Both the position numbers and the translations under genes were made by a program. The notes under the pieces are model-generated. The model was not told where the DNA came from, searched no databases, and worked only from the letters and a program-made list of their open reading frames with translations. This document shows, in pieces, positions 1 to 10,223 of a DNA stretch of 64,000 nucleotides; the first letter of the stretch is position 1; the number at the start of each line of letters is the position of its first letter. Source of the DNA: Limnomonas spitsbergensis (Eukaryota > Chlorophyta > Chlorophyceae > Chlamydomonadales); the NCBI GenBank assembly GCA_037349105.1, contig JAYJMM010000035.1:1725501-1789500 (forward strand), in the 5' to 3' direction.

Positions 1-3
1 ATG

Positions 4-943
4 CAGGCTCGTTGGGCGTGCCATAGTGGAGAGGACATTTAAATGCTGTGCTCCCACAAAATTCCGGAAGGCTGAACCATAAGCCCTAAACCCTAAACTG
101 CTCAATGCTGTGCTCCCCTCTAAAGCCATAAAGGCTGAACCAGAAGCCCTAAACCCGAAACCATAAAGTGCTAAATGCTGTGCTCCCTCTTAAGCAAAGA
201 AGGCTGAACCATAAGCCCTAAACCCTTGTCTCACAGGCTTGTGGGACGCGCCACAGTGTTGTGTAATGTTGAATGCCGTGCTCCCCTACACCATACGCCA
301 TAAGCCCTAAACCCTAAACCCTAAACCTTAGCCCTTGAACCTTAACCCTAAACCTTCAACCTCATCACACAGGCTAGTGGGACGTGCAACAGTGGAGCTC
401 TCGTTGGAGAAGGCTGACAGCTCCCCTTCCACCCTTATCCCTTAACCCTGAACCCCACCTCCCACACGTGCAGGCTCATAGGGTTTGCCGCGTTGGAGCT
501 CCCGGTGGAGAAGACTGATAACTCCCTTACACCCTAGGCCGTAAGTCCTAAACCCTGAACCCTAAACCCTAAACCCCATCCCACACACATGCAGGCGCAT
601 AGGACGTGCCACTGTGGAGCTCTCAGTGGAGAAGGCTGACCGCTCCCTTTCCAACCTAGGCTATAAGCCATAAATCATGAACCCTGAACCCTAAGCCCCC
701 CCGCACGCGCAGGCTCATAGGGCGTGCCACGGTCGTGCTGTCTGTGGAGAAGTCTGACAGCTCCCCTTACACCCTAGGCTGTAGGCCCTAAAACCTGAAC
801 TCTAAACCCTGAATCCTAAACCCCCCCCAACGCATGCAGGCTCATAGGACGTGCCACTGTGAAGCTCTCAGTGGAGAAGGCTGACAGCTCTCCTTCCACC
901 CTGAACCCTAAACCCTGAACCATTAACCCCCCCACACATGCAG
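4..943 (+). repeat. Tandem copies of CYP37 exon 5' edge plus CCCTAAA filler
   Basis: Seven decayed copies of the acceptor-side edge of the exon at 944 begin at the CAG at 4, 234, 370, 471, 592, 710 and 837; the functional copy has its CAG at 941. Each starts with CAGGCTCATAGG-like sequence, continues into a GTGGAGCTCTCGGTGGAG-like stretch and then breaks into CCCTAAA/CCCTGAA heptamers. Spacing is about 100-136 bp where adjacent copies are clear. None reaches the exon's donor, so they are exon fragments and not alternative exons. The array probably continues left of the window. Confidence 0.85.
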
Positions 944-3900
944 GCTCATAGGCCGTGCCACGGTGGAGCTCTCGGTGGAGAAGGCTGACAGCTCCCTTTC
1001 CTTCGTGGACAACACCGCCGGAGGACTATTGCAACGGGGGAAGGTACGTCAACACAATGATGTGTCACCACAATATGCCTGCAATCTTATCGATAAATCT
1101 TCATTAAAATCTGTCCTCTGTTCCTTCGCTTGGTGGACAACACCGCCAGAGGACTGACGCAAAGGGGGAAGGTGCGTCCGCCCCCTTGGTGCGTCACGGA
1201 AGCCGGGGGACTTATTTAGCGGTCTCGTCACCATTGTGGAACTATGGATGGAGTCAGCATGCAAGCAATCCTATAAAAAAAATCATTACAACTTGATGGC
1301 TGTTAGGGGGGTCTGTTCTCTCTGTGTTTCTTTGGATGGTGGACAACACTGCCGGCGGGCTGACGCAACGGGGGAAGGTTTGTCAGCACCTAGGTGGAAC
1401 TAGGGCAAATCCAATATTTTATTTTATCTCTTTCTGTTTCTTTGGTTGGTGGACAACTCTCCTGGGGGGTCTGACGCAGCGGGAGAAGGTTTGTGACTAC
1501 CTAGATGGAACTTGGGCCAATTGATTTGCCCGCAATCCAATCGAAAAATAGTACCAGCATTGTTATACAAAAATGTAATTATAATTTTATTAATAGTCAT
1601 TAAACACTAAACACTAAACACTAAACACTAAACATTAAACATTAAACATTAAACACTAAACATTAAACACTAAACATTAAACACTAAACATTAAACATTA
1701 AACACTAAACATTAAACACTAAACATTAAACACTAAACATTAGACACTAAACACTAAACATTAAACACTAAACACTAAACATTACACACTAAACACTAAA
1801 CATTAAACACTAAACATTAAACACTAAACATTAAACACTAAACATTAAACATTAAACACTAAACATTAAACACTAAACATTAAACACTAAACATTAAACA
1901 CTAAACATTAAACACTAAACATTAAACACTAAACATTAAACATTAAACACTAAACACTAAACATTAAATACTAAACACTAAACACTAAACATTAAACACT
2001 AAACATTAAACATTAAACACTAAACACTAAACATTAAACACGAAACACTAAACATTAAACACTAAACATTAAACACTAAACATTAAACATTAAACACTAA
2101 ACACTAAACATTAAATACTAAACACTAAACACTAAACATTAAACACTAAACATTAAACACTAAACATTAAACACTGCTGGGGGACTTACGTAACGGGGGA
2201 AGGTCAGTCACCACAATGAGGGGACGAGGGTCAACCAGCATGTCTGCAATCCAATCGACCGATCGTGCTGTAGATGTGCTCTACCTTCCCCTCGTAATTA
2301 AAGCTGTTGAGAGGTGAGGCATACGACCAAATACGAATGCGGTCTACCATCGAATACGAATTACTTTGGCAGAAGTGCCTGTAGTTTGGAGTCAGAAATT
2401 GGGAGTCGGGGTTGATAATGTTCCCCCCTACCCCCGAAAGCTGCATTTATTAAATAATCCGTGCATACGGTACACGCAGGATGCCTATTTAAATCGCCGG
2501 GCTCTTCTTTATATTGAATTTCGTAATTTCGATAAATTTGAAAAAGTCCGCAATTTTGATAAATTAGTATTTTCTACATCTGCCACGTCGCACCACTCCG
2601 TTGGATGCAACCCTGGTGTTCGCCCAAAATCGAGTGAGTGCAGAATCGCTTGGCATGACACTGCACGACAGTCGACTGACAGCTAAACCATCCGCCTTGT
2701 GAACAGCATGGTTTAGAGATCAGGGTTCACCTGCCATCACCCTGAACCCTAATCCCTGAAACTTGGAATCTGAAACCATCAAACCTGAAACTTGAACCAG
2801 GTGGTCATCGTAGTGGACAGATACTTGGCCCCCGTCACTAACAGGATGCAGCTGCTTTGCACATTTAAATGAGAACACTCAACCCTGAACCCTAAACCCT
2901 GGACCATTCACCCTTAACCCCAAACCTTGGACCCTTAACCCTGAACCAGGTGATCATCGTAGTGGATGGATACTCGGCCCCCATCACTTGGTGGATGCAG
3001 CTGCTATGCACTTAACCCTCAACCCTCAAACCTCAAACCTGGACCAGGTGGTTCTTGTAGTGGATGGATACTCGGCCCCCATCACTGCTGGTAACTTCCT
3101 GGTCAACGTTCTGGACGGGCTCTATGACGACAGGTGGGTGGGACAAACAACAACAAAAATAAACGCTTTGGAGGGATGGCTTGACAAAGACAGGTGGGGA
3201 GGGGGGGGATGCAAGAACAGTTCATGTGTGTGGGGTGGAGGGGATGCCGAGCGGATGTGTTGAGATATTTTCGGATGGTTATTCTGTCGGCCGCCCCAAA
3301 AGCGCTGTTTGGGTCTCAGACGGTGAGGGTGCTTTGCGCCTCTATGGTCTGGGACCCAAATAGCTATAATATGTCGGCAGGTGGGTGAAACCAACAAATT
3401 GTATTTATATTGGAGGGGGGGGGCTTGACAACGGCAGGTGGGTGAAAACAACAAAAAAAAACAGCTTTTGTGGGGTTTAGGCGTCAACAATGGTAGTTGG
3501 GTGGAATCAACAAACAAAACAAACTGTGTGTTGGGGGGGGGACAGGCTCAAGGACGTTAGGTGGTCGGGACCAACTGTGCTGCCGGCATGGATCGGCCGC
3601 GGGTATGGATTGGCCGGCATGGATCAGTAGTGGGAATGGCAACTGCCGGCATGGATCAGTAGAGGGAAAAGCAACTGCCGGCATGGATCAGTTGTGGGAA
3701 TGGCAACTGCCAGAATGGTTCGGTAGTGGGAATGGCAACTGCCAGAATGGATCGGTAGTGGGAATGGCAACTGCCAGAATGGTTCGGTAGTGGGAATGGC
3801 AACTGCCAGAATGGTTCGGTAGTGAGAATGGCAATTGCAGGCATGGATCAGTAGTGGGAAAAGCAACTGCCGGCATGGATCAGTAGTGGGAAAAGCAACT

Positions 3901-6900
3901 GCCGGCATGGATAAGTAGTGGGAAAAGCAACTGCCGGCATGGATCAGTAGTGGGAAAAGCAACTGCCGGCATGGTTCGGTAGTGGGAATGGCAACTGCCG
4001 GCATGGATCAGTAGTGGGAAAAGCAACTGCCGGCATGGTTCGGTAGTGGGAATGGCAACTGCCAGAATGGTTCGGTAGTGGGAATGGCAATTGCCAGAAT
4101 GGATCAGTAGTGGGAATGGTAACTGCCGGCATGGTTCGGTAGTGGGAATGGCAACTGCCGGCATGGATCGGTAGTGGGAATGGCAACTTCCGGCATGAAT
4201 CAGTAGTGGGAAAAGCAACTGCCGGCATGGTTCGGTAGTGGGAATGGCAACTTCCGGCATGAATCAGTAGTGGGAATGGCAACTGCCGGCATGGATCAGT
4301 AGTGGGAAAAGCAACTGCCAGAATGGATCAGTAGTGGGAATGGCAACTGCCGGCATGGTTTGGTAGTGGGAATGGCAACTGCCGGCATGGATCGGTAGTG
4401 GGAATGGTAACTGCCGGCATGGAGCAGTAGTGGGAATGTCAACTGCCAGAATGGTTCGGTAGCCACATTCTTGCCCCATTTACTGAAGCTTCTGCGTAGC
4501 TGAAATGTCACGTCTCTGCTTTATGTCCTAACCCGTCCCTTCCTGCATTCAGTTCTCTCCTCCGTTCGTCCCCTTCTGCATTCTGTCCCCCCCTCCATTC
4601 TGCCCCCCCCTCTATTTAGTGCACTTAACTTGTTTCCCCCCCCCCTCCATTCTGCCACCGCCCCTCTATTCATTCCCCTCTTCCATTTTGTCCCCTCTCT
4701 ATTCAGCCCACCCCCCCTCCATTTGTCCTTTCCTCCATTTCCCCCCACCCTCTATTCAGTCCCCTCCTCCATTTGTCTCTGTTTTAGGAAGCTTCAAACC
4801 ACATACTCCTCCGTTTTCGTTCCTGGCAAGCTTGAGCAGCCGCGGCCGCCGGTGCCACTAGAGATCTTGCCACTGGGACAGTTCGATCCAGTGTACCGCT
4901 CGCCCTTGGATGTACAGGTGTGTGTACCGTCCATCCTTGGATGTACAGGTGTGCGTGTGTGTGTGTGTGTGTACCGCCCATCATTGGATGTACAGGTGTG
5001 TGTGCACCGTCCCTCCTTCGCGGTACAGGTGTGGAACTTTGCAGAGGAGTGGTGTGCCGAGGGCTTCTTGTGTTTGGGCCACGACGTTTCCTCTGCTCTT
5101 GGACTGTAAGATGGGGGGGTCATGTTCAGTCGTTAGGGTTTGGGTCCATTCTCAAGACTGTAGGGTTTATGCATTGTGTGTAGGGTTATGGTGGACTCTT
5201 TAGGGTTTAGGTTCAGTCTCGAGGGTTTGGGGTTGAGGCACAATCTTTGGGGTAAACGTTTAGGTACAATCTGTATGTATTGAGGGTATAGGGTCAGTCT
5301 CGAGGGTTTAGGGTTTCGGCACGGAATATAGGGTTTAAGTTGAGATTCATGGGTCCGGGGTTTGGTTCAGTCTTGAGGTTTAAAGGTTTATGTGCGTTAT
5401 TGATAGTTTAGTGCATCCTTAATGGTGTAGGGTTAGGGCACCATCTGTAGGGTTCAGGTTAAAGGGTTTGGTCCCTAGGATCAAGGTATGAATATTGAAG
5501 GTTGAGGTTTCCGCTTGGCATTGAAGTCCAGTCTCTCCCAGTGGGACAGCGAGCTGCCGCTGCTGCCCTTCTCTCCTTTTTAAATATAGAAATTTGCGAG
5601 GAAGGTCATGCCTTGCCTGAAGTTCAAATTCCACATGCTCGATTTCCCCTCACTTCTTGCAGGACAGCGAGCTGTCGGTGCTGCCCTCCTCTCCTTTTCA
5701 AACATAGAAATTTGCGAGGAAGGTCATGCCTTGCCTGAAGTTCAAATTCCACATGCTCGATTTCCCCCCACTTCTTGCAGGACAGCGAGCTGTCGGTGCT
5801 GCCCTCCTCTCCTTTTCAAACATAGAAATTTGCGAGGAAGGTCATGCCTTGCCTGAAGTTCAAATTCGCCATGCTCGCTCCCCTTCCTGCAGAACAGCAA
5901 GCTGACGGTGCTGCCTCTTTCTATTTCAGGGTGCAAAGCTGCCGGATATTGTACCGTATGCGTAATTTTTCTATTTTTCAGGCTTGCCCCCCCCCCACCT
6001 CCCTGCAGGACGGCGAGCTGCCGGTGCTGCCTCTTTCTATTACCGGGGCAATCACCATGGCTCACGTCCCGGACACAGACTCCTACTTGAGCGGAGACGA
6101 GTGGTTCATTTTCAAGTTCGGTGGGTGTACCACCTAAAAATGATTTACTAAGGTTTCTAGAGGGGGGACGCCCGCGTCCAACAGCCATAGGAGTGACTTT
6201 GCAGAAGGCAGCCCTCGGTTACCGAAACTTAATGTGACAGGTCTGAGGATGTGTTGACTGAACTGGTCAACTTTGTGCTGATGGGGATAGGTCCAACGCC
6301 TCGCAACCTGAACCCCAACACCTGATCCCCACCTGAACCCTAACACCTGAACCCCCGAACCTAAATATTGACCCTAAAACCTGAACCCACACATCTGGAC
6401 CCTAAGACCTGAACCTTGCACCCTGAACCTTAAAACCTGGGCTCTAAAATCGTAGCCTGAGCCCTCAAACCTAACATTGGCTTGGTCCTTACACCCCTTG
6501 GTCCCTGCAGCCTTATAATTGATGCCAGAACACTCCCTCTTGCCCCTACGGCATTTAAAACGACTTGGGGTTTGAGCCCTGGCAGTTTTAAAGGGTTTTA
6601 AAACCCCAAGCCAGTTTTTTGAACCCTGAACCTGGGCCTGCTCCCTTTTTCGTGTCCCCTTGATTCTGCGGATTGAAGAGCTGGCTGGCCTTTCTGGCCT
6701 CGCATCCGACAACAATCCTGCCCTCTATCTTTCGTTCGGTTTGCCATTTGTCTCCCTCTGTGTCTCTTACTCTCTTCCCCCTGTCCGTCTCCCCCCTGTC
6801 CGTCTGCCCCCTGTCCGTCTCCCCTATGTCCGTCTCCCCCATTTCGGTGTCCCCTTGATCTCTTCCCCCTTTTTCGAAGCCCTTTAATGTCTCCCCCGTG

Positions 6901-9003
6901 CCCGTCTCTACCATTTCGGAGTCCCCTTGATCTCTTCCCCCCTGTCTGTGTCCCCCATTTATCTCTCCCCCCTGTCTGTCTCCCCCCTGTCCGTGTCCCC
7001 CATTTATCTCTCCCCTGTATCTCTCACCGCTTTTCTGAGACCTCTTCATCGCTCTCCCCTGTCGGTCACCCCTTGATCCCTGTCCCCTTAACTGAATCCC
7101 CTTGATCCCTGTCCCCTTTACTGAATTCCCTTGGTCCCTGTCCCCTTTACTGAATCCCCTTGATCCCTGTCCCCTTTACTGAATCCCCTTGATCCCTGTC
7201 CCCTTTACTGAATCCCCTTGGTCCCTGTCCCCTTTACTGAATCCCCTTGATCCCTGTCCCCTTTACTGAATCCCCTTGATCCCTGTCCCCTTTACTGAAA
7301 CCCCTTGATCCCTGTCCCTTTGTCTGTAAACCCTTGATCTCTTCAACCTTTACTAAGATCTCTTGATCCCTGTCCCCTTGTCTGTAAACCCTTGATCTCT
7401 TCAACCTTTACTAAGACCTCTTGAGTCCTGTCCCCTTGTCTGACAACCCTTGATCTGTACCCTTTACTGAAACCCCTTGATCCCTGACCCCTTGTCTGCG
7501 TCCCCGTCATACGGCAGATAAGCAGCAGGCCGGCCTCTCAGGCCTAGCATTCGACGAGGGCACCTTCGGCGTTTTTGCGTGAGTGGGGAGACTGCCTTGC
7601 AAGCTTGTTTTCCCTTAAGTCCGCCGGACTTGCTGTACCGGGCCCTCATAATAATGCCATGTTAGATTTATCTATAAATCGTTTATTGGGAGCATAAAAT
7701 AAAATAAAGAAATACCTTCCAGCTGCGGCCTTGGGAAAAAGTGGTAATGAAAACCTTTATAGCTGTCCTTAAAAATTATGGGACGTATGAAGCCGAGTTG
7801 TTCCTGAGTTGATGTTATATAAGCGCTTACTTACTGCCTTGCTTCTTGTAAGATGCTTCAGCTACATTTCAGCTACACTCTGGAACACGGTCAGGTGGGG
7901 GGTGGCTGTATGCAGCAAACCCGCTGCCCTTTTTTTAAGATGCGTCAGCTACATTTCAGCTACACTGTGGAACACGGTCATGTGGGGGGTGGCTGTATGC
8001 AGCAAACCCGCTGCCATTTTTTTAAGATGCGTCAGCTACATTTCAGCTACACTGTGGAACACGGTCATGTGGGGGGTGGCTGTATGCAGCAAACCCGCTG
8101 CCATTTTTATAAGATGCTTCAGCTACAATTCAGCTACAGTATGGAATACGGCCGGGTGGGAGGTGGCGGTGTGCAGCAAACCCGCTGCCTGTGGGGAAAA
8201 CGCCCAAGCCGGTCAAGGTTTGCTCCCCATCGAACCAGTGGTGGCGGCCTAGGGGCCTGCCTTGGGTGGTCGATTGTGAATAAATAAAATTGGCATTGAT
8301 ACACCGAGGGGGAGACGTTGCTTTGCTCCTTCACTGGGAGGAGGGGGGAGGGGATGTGTGCGAGCCATGACAAAAAAAACAATCCACTTATAAGTCTGGT
8401 TTAACTAGGGAAAAACAATTTATTTTTAATGGCTTGGCCCTAGCACAAGGCAGTTGGGTTGTATGCCTGCAGTGACCAACTGCCAACTGCCGATTGTTTT
8501 CTGAGAACCTTTAGTCTCCTTATTCTGGTGCCCCAGATCAATGAGCAGTTTTCACGAGGCAGCGTGCAGCCATTCGTTTACACACGGTCTGTTTAAATTT
8601 GAATTGTTTGCTCTCTGATGGCTTTTCCATCACTGGTTTTGGAAGCATAGCTGGTGCTGTTCAAATCTCTGCTTGGTTAATTCAGATTTTAAAATTCTTC
8701 GTTCTGGCCTCGACCTTCTTGATGGATGGCATGGGCGTGTGCGAGTTGCTACCTGGCCTAATCCGAGTTTCTTTTCCTGAACCTGTTTTCTGCCTAACAC
8801 AGTGATTCACACTGTTCATACCTGCACGCCCTGCTTCACATTTTCAAACGCCAATGTTCACACTTTCTGGCGCCTCTGCCCAACACCGTAGGTACGTGAC
8901 GGAGGGGGCCGATGTTGTCTCCAGCCTGCGGTCCGGAGATGTGATTGTCTCGGCAAGGGTGGTTTCGGGGATCGACAAGCTGATCCGGCCGCAGGCTCCT
9001 TAG
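944..9003 (+). CDS. CYP37: CYP37/CYP38-like thylakoid-lumen cyclophilin, C-terminal six exons
   Basis: Multi-domain cyclophilin-like protein of the CYP37/CYP38 group; land-plant members sit in the thylakoid lumen and assist photosynthetic complexes. Exons with matching phases: 944-1043, 3048-3133, 4788-4917, 6009-6120, 7518-7578, 8892-9003 (601 nt, 200 codons to a TAG). Recognisable blocks in order are GRATVELSVEKADSS, VVDGYSAPITAGNF, VPLEILPLGQFDPVY, DGELPVLPLS, GLSGLAFDEGTFGVF and GADVVSSLRSGDVI, which follow the cyclophilin fold through its last strands. The usual Arg/Phe/Trp/His catalytic set of active cyclophilins is not evident, as in CYP37/38. The N-terminal half and any transit peptide lie left of the window. 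Every intron holds tandem repeats or copies of the flanking exon edges. CYP37 is preferred over CYP38 from remembered sequence only. Confidence 0.82.
1128..2212 (+). repeat. Copies of exon 944-1043 3' edge, downstream
   Basis: Four decayed copies of the donor-side edge (GTGGACAACACCGCC... ending GGGGGAAG and a GT) lie at about 1128-1185, 1330-1386, 1440-1497 and 2171-2212, all inside the following intron. Each keeps the junction-like AAGGT. The last is separated from the others by the heptamer array at 1602-2174. Confidence 0.85.
1602..2174 (+). repeat. 7-bp array TAAACAC / TAAACAT
   Basis: About 80 tandem heptamers alternating between TAAACAC and TAAACAT, differing from the telomere-type CCCTAAA by one or two bases. 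It is intronic in the CYP37-like gene, between two copies of an exon 3' edge. It is not a chromosome end, since genic sequence lies on both sides. Confidence 0.9.
2799..3005 (+). repeat. Two copies of exon 3048-3133 5' edge, upstream
   Basis: CAGGTGGTCATCGTAGTGGA-like copies start near 2799 and 2947 and resemble the start of the exon at 3048 (VVLVVDGYSAPIT). They diverge after about 45 bp. Separating filler is CCCTGAACCCTAA-like. The stretch 2215-2790 before them holds nothing I recognise. Confidence 0.85.
3140..3570 (+). repeat. Copies of exon 3048-3133 donor edge, downstream
   Basis: Short copies of the donor GACGACAGGTGGGTGGGAC recur near 3182, 3367, 3426 and 3484, each followed by ACAACAA-rich sequence like that after the real donor. 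Confidence 0.7.
3585..4465 (+). repeat. 32-bp minisatellite, about 28 copies
   Basis: Unit of 32 bp built from GGATCAGTAGTGGGAATGG and CAACTGCCGGCAT, with variants GGTTCGG and CCAGAAT. It lies in the intron before the exon at 4788. Open frames across it on the minus strand repeat a short peptide and are array artefacts. The stretch 4466-4787 is pyrimidine-rich (CCCCTCCATTC repeats) and leads into the acceptor TTTTAG. Confidence 0.92.
4918..5032 (+). repeat. Three copies of exon 4788-4917 donor edge, with (GT)n
   Basis: GTACCG...TTGGATGTACAGGTGTG is repeated near 4924-4951, 4973-5000 and 5008-5032, immediately after the real junction at 4917/4918. A GT microsatellite separates two copies. The first donor is chosen because it gives phase 0 into DGELPVLPLS; the copies are potential cryptic donors. 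Confidence 0.85.
5105..5480 (+). repeat. GGGTTTAGGG-like intron filler
   Basis: Irregular TTTAGGG-type heptamers (TAGGGTTTAGG, GAGGGTTTAGGGTTT) in the opposite strand sense to the CCCTAAA filler that precedes acceptors in this gene. Confidence 0.75.
5541..5925 (+). repeat. Four copies of exon 6009-6120 5' edge, upstream
   Basis: GGACAGCGAGCTG(C/T)CGGTG-like copies start near 5545, 5660, 5781 and 5890. Two sit within a repeated unit of about 120 bp carrying CATAGAAATTTGCGAGG. They match the start of the exon at 6009 (DGELPVLPLS) with decay increasing after about 35 bp. Confidence 0.85.
6660..6710 (+). repeat. Copy of exon 7518-7578 5' edge, upstream
   Basis: TCTGCGGATTGAAGAGCTGG and the following CTTTCTGGCCTCGCAT match the acceptor and first 35 bp of the exon at 7518 (DKQQAGLSGLAF). 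The stretch 6300-6600 before it is CCTGAACCC-type filler. Confidence 0.8.
6770..7480 (+). repeat. Pyrimidine-rich arrays including a 29-bp minisatellite
   Basis: 6770-7060 is a loose CCCCTGTCCGTCTCC array. 7077-7480 is a 29-bp unit containing CCCTTTACTGAATCCCCTTG, about 13 copies with decay at the right end. Both precede the acceptor at 7517. Confidence 0.88.
7852..8180 (+). repeat. 87-bp tandem repeat, four copies, with CAGCTACA motifs
   Basis: Units begin near 7852, 7937, 8024 and 8112 with AGATGC(T/G)TCAGCTACA and include TGCAGCAAACCCGCTGCC. The fourth runs into sequence (AAGCCGGTCAAGG, GTGGTGGCGGCC) that recurs in other dispersed repeats here, so a dispersed element probably landed and was then amplified. 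It is intronic, before the last CYP37-like exon. Confidence 0.85.
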
Positions 9004-9138
9004 AGTGACCGATTTCAGTTGGCTCAGTTGCGGATTTCCACAGGCTTACCTACACCTTGTGGTCTTGTAATGTTTTGACGGACCCCCTCTGGCCATTGCT
9101 CATGTGAGGTTCGGCCGTGCATGCGCTCAAATCTGAAG

Positions 9139-9213
9139 GTCAGTGAAGCTTTTTTTGCAATCCAGCAGAGCATCGCATTTTATGCATGGGACGCATGCCC
9201 GTAACCCGGTACA
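9139..9213 (+). repeat. Dispersed repeat, three copies in window
   Basis: GTGAAGCTTTTT..GCAGAGCATCGCATTT..GATGCATGGGAC matches 56508-56570 on the same strand and 55268-55335 inverted. No coding content. The rest of 9004-9570 holds nothing else I recognise beyond a short GAGAAGAGAAGA stretch near 9265. Confidence 0.65.
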
Positions 9214-9569
9214 GGCACCGCAACTGCGACATGCCTGATTGGAGGAACAGGAGAATTCAGCTAAGAGAAGAGAAGAGAAGAAAGGGAGATTGTGTACGGG
9301 GACATTTCAGGGAGGAAGAAATAAACATGCGTTGACCGGGTCCTTAACGTTGGCCGTTGACCATGCATATGGGGTCGTTGGAAAGCCCTGGCCCTACCCT
9401 ATGCAGTGAAATGTTCATATCATGCACTTCTCTCTGGGCTGAGATTTTATTCGCAAAATAAGCTTTTGTGAAACCTACGAAATCCTCATTGTTTGGCTCT
9501 CTGTACATCAGTCACCGTTGGGCCATAAAGCATCTAAAGACCAGATATGGAAAGCTCTCGTCAAGCTCT

Positions 9570-9769
9570 ATATGTTTCGAGGATGGGGGGGTTTCCCGTT
9601 GTTTTCGCCCCCCCCCTCGTTTCTGGGGCCTTATTTTCCCTTTTCTTTTCCCCTCTGTTTCTTTACTTTCTCCTGTATTAGCCTCTACCCTATCTCCCTC
9701 CCGACCTAACGGTGGGGCGCCCACGCAGCTGAGCCTTTTGAGGAGGGCGCAGAGGTGAGACGTCATTGA
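9570..9769 (+). mobile_element. Truncated LINE 3' tail (type A)
   Basis: A CT-rich stretch followed by GGGCGCCCACGCAGCTGAGCC and ending GACGTCATTGA. This is the 3'-terminal signature shared by more than 20 short insertions in the window. 9770-10223 holds nothing I recognise. Confidence 0.7.
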
Positions 9770-10223
9770 ACCTGCTTGCAACACGTGAGGGTTCTGGATT
9801 GAGCCCATCTTCTCCCCTTGCAGCGGGAGAGCACCTTCCCTTGTGGTAATGAGCAAACACCTGACTGTCGGCTTACCCGTTTGCTCATCCCATAGACATG
9901 ACTGGTAGACAGCTGAATAGATTATTCGTTACCCCAAACCCTGAATAGAACGTAATTACATGAAGAATTAATATGTTTCACGCCAGCTGGTTGCTGAACT
10001 TCTAAAGTTTTTAAGCCACCAAGGGAAAACACCTGGGCAACACCGAAGCTTATTAAAAGTCGAAAATGTACTAAAAGAGAAAGGTTGCTCTAAAACCTCA
10101 AAATAAGCACTGACCGTGATGTAGCTGGAGTGTAGCTTGAAAAATTCCCTAAAATAGACAGTGGACCATACCGTATCAAATCATGAATGAAATGTATGAG
10201 ATTTCATAAGATTCCATGATTCA

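Noticed and set aside
1..940. Chromosome end (telomere or subtelomere) at the left of the window
   Set aside because: CCCTAAA runs are short, irregular and interleaved with exon-edge copies; similar filler lies in introns throughout the window.
3624..4260. Minus-strand repeat proteins over 3624-4479
   Set aside because: Array artefacts of the 32-bp minisatellite within a CYP37-like intron.
5502..5856. Real coding ORFs at 5502-5738 and 5608-5856
   Set aside because: They are repeated acceptor-edge copies of the exon at 6009 with intron sequence between; the repeated peptide comes from the duplicated unit.
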